A stretch of DNA of 39,603 bases. It comes from an uncultured Cellvibrio sp. (GTDB lineage: Bacteria; Pseudomonadota; Gammaproteobacteria; Pseudomonadales; Cellvibrionaceae). Shown here piece by piece: positions 24,334 to 32,400 of the stretch. The stretch is taken from positions 1 to 39,603 of the forward strand of contig CAMLOU010000022.1 of the NCBI GenBank assembly GCA_946481735.1. The letters run 5' to 3'. The translations under genes were made by a program, and so were the position numbers. Under the pieces are notes generated by a model. The model saw nothing but the letters and a program-made list of their open reading frames with translations, made no database searches and had not been told where the DNA came from. The stretch's first letter is position 1. Each line of letters begins with the position of its first letter.

Positions 24334-25515
24334 TTATTCTCCTGTCAGTGTTTGCCATTGAATGTAAGCGTGTCGTGCCGCCAGTGATCGGCTGATCCGT
24401 TCCTGCCGACCCGCGATTTCTGTGCGGTAGGCATCGATGAGTTCCATCACGTTGATCTCTCCTGCCTTGAACGCCGCTTCGGCCATAGGGATCAGGCTGC
24501 GGGCTTCGTCCGGTTGCAAGGCCAATGCTGCTTCGCGTTGCGCCGACCAGTCGCGCTGAATCCGGCGGGCCTCGGCGAGCAGGTGATGCTCCTCCAGCGC
24601 GTGTTCAGCGCGCAGCAACCGCGACCGTTGAGCAGCTTCCGAGATGTCGCCTTGGGCTCGGTCAAACAGCGGAATATCGAGGGTCACCGAAACCACGTGA
24701 CCATCAGCTTTCATTCCGCCATCTACGAGGTCGCGTTGGCCTACGCCGAGGGTAACCTCGGGCCAGCGCGAGCGCCGCGCGGCTTTTTGCTCTGCATCCG
24801 CACTCTCGGCTTGGGCACTCAGGGCGCGCAGCGAGGGATGTTTTTCAATAAGGGCGGGTGTTATCACCGAGGCAGCGGCCGGGGGAAGAAGGTCGCCGAC
24901 CAGCGCAGTGGTTTCGGTACCGGTTAACACCGCGAGATGATCACGGGCCGAGGCATAAGCGCTACGCGCACTGAGCAATTCGCCGCTTAATAAAGCCAGC
25001 TCCCGTTCCAGCCGCGCCTGATCGTATCGCGATGCGTCACCCGCGGCGGTACGTGCGCTGACATCGCGGGTGAGTTCTGTCAGCCGTTGGTGCCAGAGCG
25101 CTAAGGTTTGATACTGCTCGGCGCTCGCAAGCGCCTGGTAAAACAACTGGCGGACGTCACCGATAATGTCGCGCTTATTGAGTTCCAGGCGCGCTTCGTC
25201 AGCATCCAGCGCCAGATGAGCGGCTCGTCGTTCAAGCCCTTTAACACCGGCCAGATTGATGCGTTGCCGCACCAGATAAAGTGTTTCCTCGTTGTTTCCG
25301 TTCGGCGTATCAAGGGTTTCCCGGGCATATTCGACCTGCGGATTATCCCAGCGCCCGGCGCGCTCCACCTTGCTGCGGGCAAGGGCGCGGTGTGCATCCA
25401 ATTGCGCGGCGATATCCGGTTGTTGCAAGGCGCGTTCTACCGCTGCCCATTCCGTCAACTCGGTGGCCAGGACAAGGTTGCTCAATAGCAGTAAACCCAG
25501 TAGCGCCGCTCGCAT
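24334..25515 (-). CDS. TolC-family outer-membrane channel (CzcC-like)
   Basis: A 393-residue outer-membrane factor. It has a signal peptide (MRAALLGLLLLSNLVLA) and two repeats of long coiled-coil helices, each followed by a beta-strand pair. Recognisable segments are RAGRWDNPQVEYARETLDTP, LYLVRQRINLAGVKGLERRA, a helix with GDASRYDQARLERELALLSG, then the second repeat HPSLRALSAQAESADAEQKA and SVTLDIPLFDRAQGD. This is the CzcC type of the TolC family. It would trimerise and form the exit duct for the RND pump. It starts at 25515, one base after the M56 stop codon, and its stop is 2 bp before the His-rich lipoprotein, so the genes are tightly coupled. Confidence 0.92.
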   Translation of the reverse strand: MRAALLGLLLLSNLVLATELTEWAAVERALQQPDIAAQLDAHRALARSKVERAGRWDNPQVEYARETLDTPNGNNEETLYLVRQRINLAGVKGLERRAAHLALDADEARLELNKRDIIGDVRQLFYQALASAEQYQTLALWHQRLTELTRDVSARTAAGDASRYDQARLERELALLSGELLSARSAYASARDHLAVLTGTETTALVGDLLPPAAASVITPALIEKHPSLRALSAQAESADAEQKAARRSRWPEVTLGVGQRDLVDGGMKADGHVVSVTLDIPLFDRAQGDISEAAQRSRLLRAEHALEEHHLLAEARRIQRDWSAQREAALALQPDEARSLIPMAEAAFKAGEINVMELIDAYRTEIAGRQERISRSLAARHAYIQWQTLTGE

Positions 25516-25516
25516 A

Positions 25517-26488
25517 TCAAATTCCCGCCACCCAGGCTACCCAGGTTTCCAGTGTGTGGTGATGGGAAAATGCCAGCGCTGCCACAACCAGTAAACCCGC
25601 CAGATGGATGCTCTCAAAGAAATAGGCCGGGTGGGTTTCGCGCTCATGGGCAGCGAGTAACCGCTGGATGCGCTGGAGCGCATTGGCTCCTACTGCAGAG
25701 CAGCGTTCGGTGTGGTAAGACCGGCTGGCCCGGATGACCTGTAATAGCGTGCTGGCCACCGCATCGCGTCCAAAGCGGGCTACCGCTGCATCGTCTGCGC
25801 GCTCCTCCAGCGCCTGCTGCCATACCCGGCGCAGCGCAGTGGCCCGCTGCGGTAAGTGCAGGGTCAACAGGCATTCAAACAGCAGGTTGCGCAGTGGGTC
25901 TGCATGGCGAAGGTGGGCGAATTCATGGGCGAGCACTACGCGCTTTTCACGGCGGGACAATTGCTGCAACAAACCCCGTGACAACAATACGAAGCGGTTG
26001 TGAATACCGGCAGCCAACGCGAAAGGGCGCCGATCATCCACCACCCGGACACGTGGCTTACCCTGCGCAAAAGCAGACAGCATGAGCAACCGGCGGCGCA
26101 TCTGCCACTCGCGCCGAGCCAACCGCAGGAAGCTGGTGAGCAGTAAGACAATGATCAAACCGGTGAGGGTGATATTGACGTAACCAAAGTCGATTGATCC
26201 TGCGATTGCATCACAGGCGTGCAGGTGACCGTGACTGTGATAACGGCAATGATCTGCTACCCAATGGCTCGCTTTAAGCAATGGCACAGCGTTTACGAGG
26301 GTGACCAATATCACGGGTAACAGCCAGGGCAGAGCAGCCAGGATCAACACCCGTCGCGCGCGGGATGCCGGTGACAAACGGCTGTTGTCCACAAAATGCA
26401 GGCTCACATAAGGCCAGAGTGTGCCCAGTAACCAACCGAGGATGGCGACCAGCCACAATGACCAGAATAACCCCAGAGCATTATCCAT
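25517..26488 (-). CDS. M56-family membrane metallopeptidase (BlaR1-like, no penicillin-binding domain) with His/Cys-rich loop
   Basis: A 323-residue integral-membrane zinc protease, expected to cleave or trigger cleavage of the BlaI-type repressor encoded just before it. The catalytic motif is HEFAH (188-192), with a third ligand in EERADDAA near 228-233. Membrane segments are near 8-30, 48-70, 105-122 and 294-308. Unlike BlaR1/MecR1, it has no C-terminal beta-lactam-binding domain. Between helices 2 and 3 lies a loop very rich in metal ligands: H75, H80, C81, H84, H86, H88, H90 and C92. A second cluster, SHHH, is at 308-311. I infer that the loop faces the periplasm and senses metal. It overlaps the repressor stop by one base (TGATG). 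Confidence 0.88.
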   Translation of the reverse strand: MDNALGLFWSLWLVAILGWLLGTLWPYVSLHFVDNSRLSPASRARRVLILAALPWLLPVILVTLVNAVPLLKASHWVADHCRYHSHGHLHACDAIAGSIDFGYVNITLTGLIIVLLLTSFLRLARREWQMRRRLLMLSAFAQGKPRVRVVDDRRPFALAAGIHNRFVLLSRGLLQQLSRREKRVVLAHEFAHLRHADPLRNLLFECLLTLHLPQRATALRRVWQQALEERADDAAVARFGRDAVASTLLQVIRASRSYHTERCSAVGANALQRIQRLLAAHERETHPAYFFESIHLAGLLVVAALAFSHHHTLETWVAWVAGI

Positions 26489-26907
26489 CAGCGCCTGCCC
26501 TCACGTTTACGACGCGCAATGATTTCTGCTTCCAGAGCCTGCAATGCATTCTCATCGAGCTGCTCCGCCGCCTCCACAAAAGCGGCTAGCGATGAGGGCG
26601 TATCGCGACCGAAGCGACCCAGCACATCATTGATCAACCCCACCAGTAACTGCTGACGCGGGACCTGTGCAGAATAATAAAATGCGTGACCCTGCTTTTC
26701 CCGGCGCAGCAGTTGTTTGCGAAATAATCGTTCCAGTGTGGATTGCACGGTGTTGGCAGAAATTCCCCGCGCCGCGCCTATGGCTGCATGGGTCTCTTTG
26801 GCGGAGACTTGCGGTTGATGCCAGACATATTCCAGCACAGCAATTTCCAATTCGCCGAGGGGGGGTACGCTGGAAGATTGGGGGTGTTGATGCGCCATGG
26901 TTTTCAT
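26488..26907 (-). CDS. BlaI/MecI/CopY-family transcriptional repressor
   Basis: A 139-residue winged-helix repressor. The N-terminal DNA-binding domain is recognised from LGELEIAVLEYVWHQPQVSA, SANTVQSTLERLFRKQLLRR and the wing EKQGHAFYYSAQ. The C-terminal half is helical and should mediate dimerisation and contain the protease-sensitive region. Members of this family repress beta-lactamase or copper-homeostasis operons and are released by proteolysis or metal binding. This one heads a metal-efflux operon with an M56 protease next to it, so proteolytic derepression is likely (inference). Start 26907 or 26898 (MAHQ): neither has a strong ribosome binding site, so the leader may be translated weakly. 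No CopY-type CxC-x4-5-CxC metal site is present in it. Confidence 0.9.
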   Translation of the reverse strand: MKTMAHQHPQSSSVPPLGELEIAVLEYVWHQPQVSAKETHAAIGAARGISANTVQSTLERLFRKQLLRREKQGHAFYYSAQVPRQQLLVGLINDVLGRFGRDTPSSLAAFVEAAEQLDENALQALEAEIIARRKREGRR

Positions 26908-26946
26908 TCTTGTTGTAGTTCGTGTGCTGTGCCTGTCAGTGCAGGG

Positions 26947-26983
26947 ACGTTACGCCGATAAAAACCGACTGTCAATCGGTTTT
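26947..26983 (-). promoter_or_regulatory. Predicted promoter and operator of the BlaI-M56-RND operon
   Basis: On the minus strand, a perfect -35 box TTGACA (26970-26975) is followed by a 17-bp spacer and TAACGT (26947-26952, three of six -10 matches including TA...T). Transcription would start near 26940, about 33 nt before the repressor gene. The -35 box sits in the centre of an inverted repeat AAAACCGA-N7-TCGGTTTT (26961-26983), the classic position for an operator that blocks polymerase. The repeat differs from the TACA-N2-TGTA operators of BlaI/CopY, and could alternatively form a short terminator-like hairpin for the gene upstream. Confidence 0.5.
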
Positions 26984-27056
26984 GTGGGTGCCAAAAGGAA
27001 TCTGCATTCGGATCATGATCAGCCAGCTGACCGAAAAAAATTGCTCCGCAAATTCG

Positions 27057-27407
27057 CTACAACAAAAACGACAATCGCCGCTTGCAGTGTGGATCGCGAA
27101 GTATCGCCTTGTAGTAAGCGCGAATTTGGGAGCAATAAAGGCACCAGTAACCGTAGAGTGCGTGAAGTCGTAATTGGGAGGGGGTTTTGTTTTTGGTGTG
27201 GCGTAGTGCGGTCTCGTCCGCATCCAGATCCATCTGGATGATGTCGAGCATATCGACCAGCGGGGCGATGTCGAGATTCTGTGCCGTTACCCATTCAGCA
27301 AAAGCGCCCATGGGATAATTGGGTACCATCCGGATGATACAGATTTTGCTTTTTACCCGAGCTTTTACGGCTTGCCAGTCTTCCTGCATAACAATATCCC
27401 TGAACAT
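27057..27407 (-). CDS. Small H-x6-C-x2-C protein B, unknown function
   Basis: A 116-residue protein starting at ATG 27407, which overlaps the stop of the preceding gene as TGATG. A longer open frame back to 27485 lies inside that gene and is not used. It has no signal peptide or membrane segment and looks helical. Near the C-terminus it carries H82-x6-C89-x2-C92 in the context YWCLYCSQIRAYY; protein A has the same spacing and context. An upstream block (GAFAEWVTAQNLDIAPLVDM) weakly resembles AFIHWARMIDEDVMQSVL of protein A. The motif resembles the zinc-binding end of anti-sigma zf-HC2 domains (H-x3-C-x2-C) but with different spacing. The function is not assigned. The base composition is slightly AT-richer than that of the neighbouring operon. 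Confidence 0.72.
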   Translation of the reverse strand: MFRDIVMQEDWQAVKARVKSKICIIRMVPNYPMGAFAEWVTAQNLDIAPLVDMLDIIQMDLDADETALRHTKNKTPSQLRLHALYGYWCLYCSQIRAYYKAILRDPHCKRRLSFLL

Positions 27408-27706
27408 CAATGTAATCTGCTGGCGCAGGCGTGCGCAGAAAAGGGTTGGTAATAGGCTTGTAACTGCGTGCAGAAGCGGCACCATTGCAGACGCAATTGA
27501 TGGTGCAAGAGCGGCCGCCCGACCAATTGGCTTATCTGTTGGAAGTGCTGCGCTTCCTGCTGTAATTCTTCGTGTATTTCACACAACACACTCTGCATAA
27601 CGTCCTCGTCAATCATCCTTGCCCAATGGATAAAGGCCTTGAGTTCATCGGCATTGTGTTGTTGTGATGTGCAGATGCGGGTGCGGACAATATCTTTTAA
27701 TTGCAT
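27407..27706 (-). CDS. Small H-x6-C-x2-C protein A, unknown function
   Basis: A 99-residue cytosolic helical protein. I do not recognise the family. Its C-terminal third carries H69-x6-C76-x2-C79 followed by Q-[LI]-x-A-Y-Y (WCRFCTQLQAYY), the same signature as in protein B. The middle is acidic (VLCEIHEELQQEAQHFQQ). AAGGA lies almost against the ATG at 27706. It is the first gene of a two-gene unit with B and is divergent from the ribbon-helix-helix gene. Its leader contains a TTGCGT-N3-ACGCAA hairpin. A pair of small proteins with a shared metal-ligand-like motif could be a heterodimer, possibly anti-sigma-like or part of a regulatory module with the divergent RHH protein; both are inferences. 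Confidence 0.7.
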   Translation of the reverse strand: MQLKDIVRTRICTSQQHNADELKAFIHWARMIDEDVMQSVLCEIHEELQQEAQHFQQISQLVGRPLLHHQLRLQWCRFCTQLQAYYQPFSAHACASRLH

Positions 27707-27733
27707 TTCCTTGGGTACATCTCATATAATCAG

Positions 27734-27748
27734 TTGCGTTTCACGCAA
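27734..27748 (-). promoter_or_regulatory. Inverted repeat in the leader of the A-B operon
   Basis: TTGCGT and ACGCAA are separated by 3 nt, about 28 nt upstream of the protein A start and downstream of the predicted start of transcription. It could be an RNA hairpin or a second protein-binding site. Confidence 0.35.
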
Positions 27749-27791
27749 ATAAATAAACATTTTTTAGCGCGAGGATAAATCCCTGTGAAAA

Positions 27792-27867
27792 TATATAGCA
27801 CCTGAGGTACACCCATACAATGAATACATTGTATTCATTGAAAGCGTAAAAAAGTTGTTGCTACTAT
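27792..27867. promoter_or_regulatory. Divergent promoters sharing a central 23-bp palindrome
   Basis: A perfect palindrome (arms CAATGAATAC at 27818-27827 and GTATTCATTG at 27831-27840, 3-nt centre) lies between two predicted promoters. To the right: -35 TTGAAA at 27838-27843, an 18-bp spacer and -10 TACTAT at 27862-27867, leading to the ribbon-helix-helix gene at 27968. To the left, on the minus strand: -35 TTGTAT at 27815-27820, a 17-bp spacer and -10 TATATA at 27792-27797, leading to proteins A and B. The TTG of each -35 box is the end of the palindrome, so a bound protein would cover both. Confidence 0.5.
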
Positions 27868-27967
27868 CGCTCAAGGTACTTGTGCTGCATGCAAAGTGCT
27901 GACGTTCAAGGTATGGAAACGCTTTTTCCATTTTGCTGAATTCACTGGAAGCTTGTTACTGTTGGCC

Positions 27968-28129
27968 ATGAAAAAAGAAGTTGTTCTCACCCTGAGGGTG
28001 GATACGGAAATTAATAACGCGGTTCGCATGCTTGCCAAGCGGCAAGATCGAACGGTGGCGTGGATGGCGAGAAAGCTGATCATTGAAGCGCTTGAACAGC
28101 GCAAGTTAATCAGGCCGGAAAATAAGTAG
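27968..28129 (+). CDS. Ribbon-helix-helix (CopG/Arc-like) DNA-binding protein
   Basis: A 53-residue protein with a clean ribbon-helix-helix pattern. The strand is EVVLTLRVD with alternating hydrophobics. Helix 1 is TEINNAVRMLAKRQ, the turn D-R-T, and helix 2 VAWMARKLIIEALEQR. ATG 27968 is chosen because the fold starts there. The frame extends 24 codons upstream with unrelated sequence, and the Shine-Dalgarno sequence is weak. Dimeric RHH proteins bind palindromes and often repress their own promoter; a 23-bp palindrome overlaps the -35 box of its predicted promoter. It may be a regulator of the divergent A-B genes, or an orphan antitoxin; no adjacent toxin-like gene is evident. Confidence 0.75.
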   Translation: MKKEVVLTLRVDTEINNAVRMLAKRQDRTVAWMARKLIIEALEQRKLIRPENK

Positions 28130-28585
28130 CAGGATAAATACGCAGTAAAAGTAAACCTATGGAAGGGCAAACAAGAAGATGCTTTGAAAAGCAAATGGAA
28201 GAATAAGTAGAAAAATAAGTAGAAGAATAAAAGTAGAAAAATAAGAATAGAAACACCAGGTAGTGTTCTTTGGGTAAGCGTTATGTAAATCCAGTTTTGG
28301 TCAACATCGGGTGGTTCGTCCTGGCCAGGTTTTTTTCCCTTTCAGTTTGTTTAATTCTTTTCTGTTTTTTCTGAATGATATCCCGACGCGCTGATGGGCG
28401 TATCCTTGAACCTTGTCAGCGGTGATAGACGCCATGGGTTTACAGAATGGCGGATTACGCCTTTGGCTAATCCGGCCTGGGTTGTTGCGTCAGGTGTGGC
28501 AGGTAACGGGCGCTTTGGCAATTTTGCACTACACTGAGTCATATTTGGGTGGCCTTTTTGTGGTGCGGATTGCCAGAGATAACCA
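28130..28585 (+). other. 455-bp intergenic region with A-rich repeat
   Basis: No credible gene. The left part is purine-rich, containing the 12-bp tandem array at 28197-28246. The right part (28260-28585) is a leader region for the sensor kinase genes. No confident promoter is visible. A short open frame at 28413-28604 has no coding character. Confidence 0.6.
28197..28246. repeat. A-rich 12-bp tandem repeat, four copies
   Basis: Units are about AGAARAATAAGT, at 28197-28208, 28209-28220, 28221-28234 (2-bp insertion) and 28235-28246. The last bases of the ribbon-helix-helix gene, 28119-28131, resemble the unit (AAAATAAGTAG). It is probably a slippage product. Confidence 0.6.
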
Positions 28586-29440
28586 ATGCCTTATAACAAG
28601 ATAAAACGCCTGTTCCGGGTGATGCCCTGGCTGTTGGCTCTGGTGCTGACCGGTGTGTTCGTGTTGTTGCTGCATTATGAATGGCGGCAGCAGGATAAGT
28701 TGTGGCGCGATCGCCTGGGGTCGGGCGTAGAGATGTTGTCGTTGCAGGTAAACATCAATCGCTGGCATCTGACACGACAAGCCGTGCAAGGGGCGGAGTT
28801 AATTGCGGCTAACCCGCAAATCCTGGCCACCATCCGTACCGCCTACGATATCCATCAACGTGTTCCTGCTGAAAACAGCGAAGCTATGGCGCGCATACGC
28901 GCCGAACTGGAGCGCCAATTGCAACCTTACTGGCGCGACCTGCAAGCGTTAAATGCGCGCTACCTGCAAATTAGCCTGGCCCCGGACGCTACGGTGTTAT
29001 TGCGCATGCATCGGCCAGAGCGTTTTGGTGACCGGCAGCTCCATTTGCGTCCGTTGGTCATGGAGGTATTAACCGGCGGGAGCCAGCGTGAAGGCATGGA
29101 GGTGAGCCGTCACGGTGCCGGGTACCGGGGGGTGGCGCCGGTGTTTGCGCAGGATAATGCCGGTGACTTACCGATTGCCGCGATTGAAGTCGGTGTGGGT
29201 TTACTGGCTCATCGACCCCACGCCGAGGGTTCGGGGCGGGCCATCGTGTTAGCGCCGGAATTACTTAACACCGTTTTATGGGATAGGGCGCGCGCTGAAC
29301 TGACCCTGCCTGAACAAACGATAGAAGGGCACTGGTTATTGGAAAGCTTTTCCGATGACATCTTCAAGCGCTGGTACCTGAATGGTCTGCTGCCCGATCC
29401 TTCGCAGCCGGGTTACCGGATCGTGACTCTGGCAGGGTAA
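28586..29440 (+). CDS. N-terminal dCache-type sensor fragment of a split hybrid kinase
   Basis: A 284-residue open frame with one membrane helix (MPWLLALVLTGVFVLLLHY, about 13-31). It is followed by a large periplasmic domain with the helical start and beta-sheet pattern of a double-Cache sensor (QVNINRWHLTRQAVQGAELI; LLRMHRPERFGDRQLHLR; RGVAPVFAQDNAGDLPIAAI). The frame ends abruptly at GYRIVTLAG, then a stop. The missing end of the domain, the second membrane helix and the kinase continue 7 bp later in the +1 frame. Removing one G from the GGG at 29435-29437 gives LAGKVYLIHAIALRDF and joins the frames smoothly. It is therefore best read as the 5' part of one gene with the next frame, split by a mutation, a sequencing error or, less likely, a programmed shift. 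Confidence 0.8.
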   Translation: MPYNKIKRLFRVMPWLLALVLTGVFVLLLHYEWRQQDKLWRDRLGSGVEMLSLQVNINRWHLTRQAVQGAELIAANPQILATIRTAYDIHQRVPAENSEAMARIRAELERQLQPYWRDLQALNARYLQISLAPDATVLLRMHRPERFGDRQLHLRPLVMEVLTGGSQREGMEVSRHGAGYRGVAPVFAQDNAGDLPIAAIEVGVGLLAHRPHAEGSGRAIVLAPELLNTVLWDRARAELTLPEQTIEGHWLLESFSDDIFKRWYLNGLLPDPSQPGYRIVTLAG

Positions 29441-29447
29441 GGTTTAT

Positions 29448-32400
29448 TTGATTCACGCCATTGCGTTGCGGGATTTTCAGGGCGACCTTGACCCGCAACG
29501 TCCACCGGTTGCTGCCATCTACAGTTGGCAGGATATCTCCAACGAACACGCCATCTACAATGAAACGCGCCGCGACACGCTGGTGAAATGGTTATTCGCG
29601 TTGCTGTTGGCGCAGGTGATGATGCTGTTGTTGTGGCATTTTACCCGGCGTTACATTCGCGCATTGATTGATGAACACCGCATCCAATTGGAACAGGAGC
29701 GCGACTCCAGCGAAACGGCGCGGCAACGTTTGATGCTCGCGCTGGCGAGCAGTGATTCGGGTTTTTGGGAGTGGGATATTGTTACCAATAAAGCCACCTT
29801 CTCGCTGGAATGGAAAAAAATCTGTGGCGTCCCGACGGATTATCCCGTTGAGGATGATGGCGAAGAATGGTTAAGTCGTTTGCATCCCCACGATAAAGAA
29901 CAATGCGTAAATGACATGACTCGCCATATCAAAGGCGAGACACCCATGTTTGAAAATGAACACCGCCTGCGTATTCACGACGGAACCTATAAATGGTTTT
30001 ACACCCGTGGCAAGGTGGTGGAGTGGCTAGCGGATGGCCGCGCCGCGCGCATGCTCGGTGTCTACACGGATATTTCATCGCGCAAACATAATGAAATCAC
30101 GATCCTGCGCCAGCAGGCTGCCTTGCGTGCGCTGAACGACATCGCCTCCTTGCCGGCGGTGGAATTTGAAGAGCAGCTGCGCCGCTCACTGATTCTGGGC
30201 GCGCGCCACCTGGGCATGCATTACGGCATCATCAGCCGGGTAAAAAATACGGACTACGCGGTAGTGGTACAGATCTCTCCCGATGGCCGTTTTCAGGACG
30301 AGCAACACTTTCCCTTGCAGCAAACGCCCTGCAGCATCACCCTGGCCGATGGTGACGTTGTGGCCGTGCCATGTTTTTCCGATTCTCCTTTTGCCGATCA
30401 CCCGGCGCACACAGCGCTGCAATTGCAATCCTACATTGGCGTTCCGCTCTGGGTTGAAGGCGACGTCTATGGCACCGTCAGCTTTTCTTGCGCCAGCGCG
30501 GCACGTGCGACACCCTTTGATGCACAGGACAAGGATTTTATGCGCTTGCTGGCACGCTGGATGGGGTCGGTTATCACCCATTGGCAACAGGATGACCGAC
30601 AGCGCGCGCTCTACCGACGCTTCACCAAATTGAGTGATCGATTGCCCGGCTTTTTATACCAATTTCAATTGAACCCTGATGGCAGTTCGTTTTTTCCGTA
30701 TGCGAGTACCGGCATCAAAATGGTCTATGGCGTTAACCCGGCGCAAGCCTCCGTTAACGCGGACGCGATTTATCAGGTTATCCACCCGGACGACCGCGAG
30801 GCGGTGGCCGCATCGGTGAATGAATCGGCAATCACCCTGTCAACCTGGCGGGTCAGCTACCGCGTTAATCATCCACAGCGCGGCTTGATCTGGGTGCAGG
30901 GTGATGCGCAGCCGGAAAAACTGGATGATGGCAGCATTCTCTGGCATGGATTTATTTCCGATGTCACGGCTGCCAAGGATGCGGAACAACGCTTGCAGGA
31001 AACCAATGAGCTGCGTCAGGCCATCTTCGATGCGGCGAGTGTGGCGATTATCTCGGTCGATGAAAAAGGCCTCATCAAAACATTCAATCGCGGTGCGGAA
31101 AATATGCTCGGTTATATGGCCGAGGAGGTTGTCGGAAAACACACGCCGGTGGCCTTTCATTTGCCGGAAGAAATGATGGCGCACGCGCGCGCAATATCCA
31201 CTGAATTAAACCTGAACATTACGGATGCCTTTGACGCCTATGTGGCCAAGGCGCGGCGCGGTGAAAAGGATGAAAATGAATGGACCTACGTGCATCGCGA
31301 CGGCAGCCATATTCCGGTGTTATTGGCGGTGACCTGCCTGCGCGACGCGCAGGGTGATATCAACGGGTTTCTCGGCATCGCGCGCGACATCACCGAGCTA
31401 AAACGTACAAATCGCCTCAAGAGCGAATTTATCTCTACGGTCAGTCACGAATTGCGCACACCACTGACTGCTATCAGTGGTTCCTTGGGATTGATCGTCG
31501 GCGGCGCTACCGGCGAATTGCCGCCCAACCTGTACAAGATGATCAACATCGCCCACAAAAACAGTCTGCGATTAAATCATCTGGTGAACGACTTGCTGGA
31601 TATGGAAAAGCTGGTGGCGGGCAAGATGCATTTTGATATGCGCTCTCATGAACTGGTGCCCTTGATCCAGCAGGCATTGGAGGAAAATACCGCTTACGCG
31701 GCCCAACACCAGGTGAGCTTTCAGTTGCAGGGGAGTGAGGTGAATGTACAGGTGGTGGTGGATGCAACCCGCTTCCTGCAAGTGCTCACCAACTTCCTGT
31801 CCAACGCCGCCAAATTTTCCCCGCCCGGCAGCGTCGTCAAGGTTACCGTGAGTCTCCACCGGGAACTGGTGCGTGTGGCAGTCAGTGATAATGGCGGAGG
31901 CATCCCCGAAGAATTTCGTTCGCGTATCTTCCAGAAATTTTCCCAGGCGGATTCATCGGATCGTCGCCAGAAAGGCGGCACCGGGTTGGGGCTGGCAATA
32001 TGCAAGGAATTGGTGGAACGCATGGGCGGCAGTATCGGTTTTGAGTCGGTCGAAGGCATGGGTTCGACCTTTTATTTTGATTTGCCGTGCGTGAACAGCT
32101 CGCCTGTTAATTTTTCGGCGCGGGCAGAGCCGATGACAGAATACCGCCCCATCCTGGTGGTGGAAGATAACCATGAAGTGGCAGATCTGATCGCCACCAT
32201 GCTGCGTAATGCGGGTTATCAGGTGGATATTGCTGATCGCGGGGCGACGGCATTATTGAGTCTCTCCCGTAAACTTTACGGTGCAGTCACCCTGGATTTA
32301 ATGTTGCCGGACATGAGTGGCCTGCAGGTCTTGCAACAAATTCGCGCGCGTAAAAGTACCGCTGACATACCGGTGGTGGTCGTCTCCGCGGCGGTAGATG

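Noticed and set aside
27057..28129. Classical toxin-antitoxin locus
   Set aside because: The RHH protein could be an antitoxin, but A and B show no RelE, PIN, MazF or other toxin motif and are divergent instead of co-directional with it.
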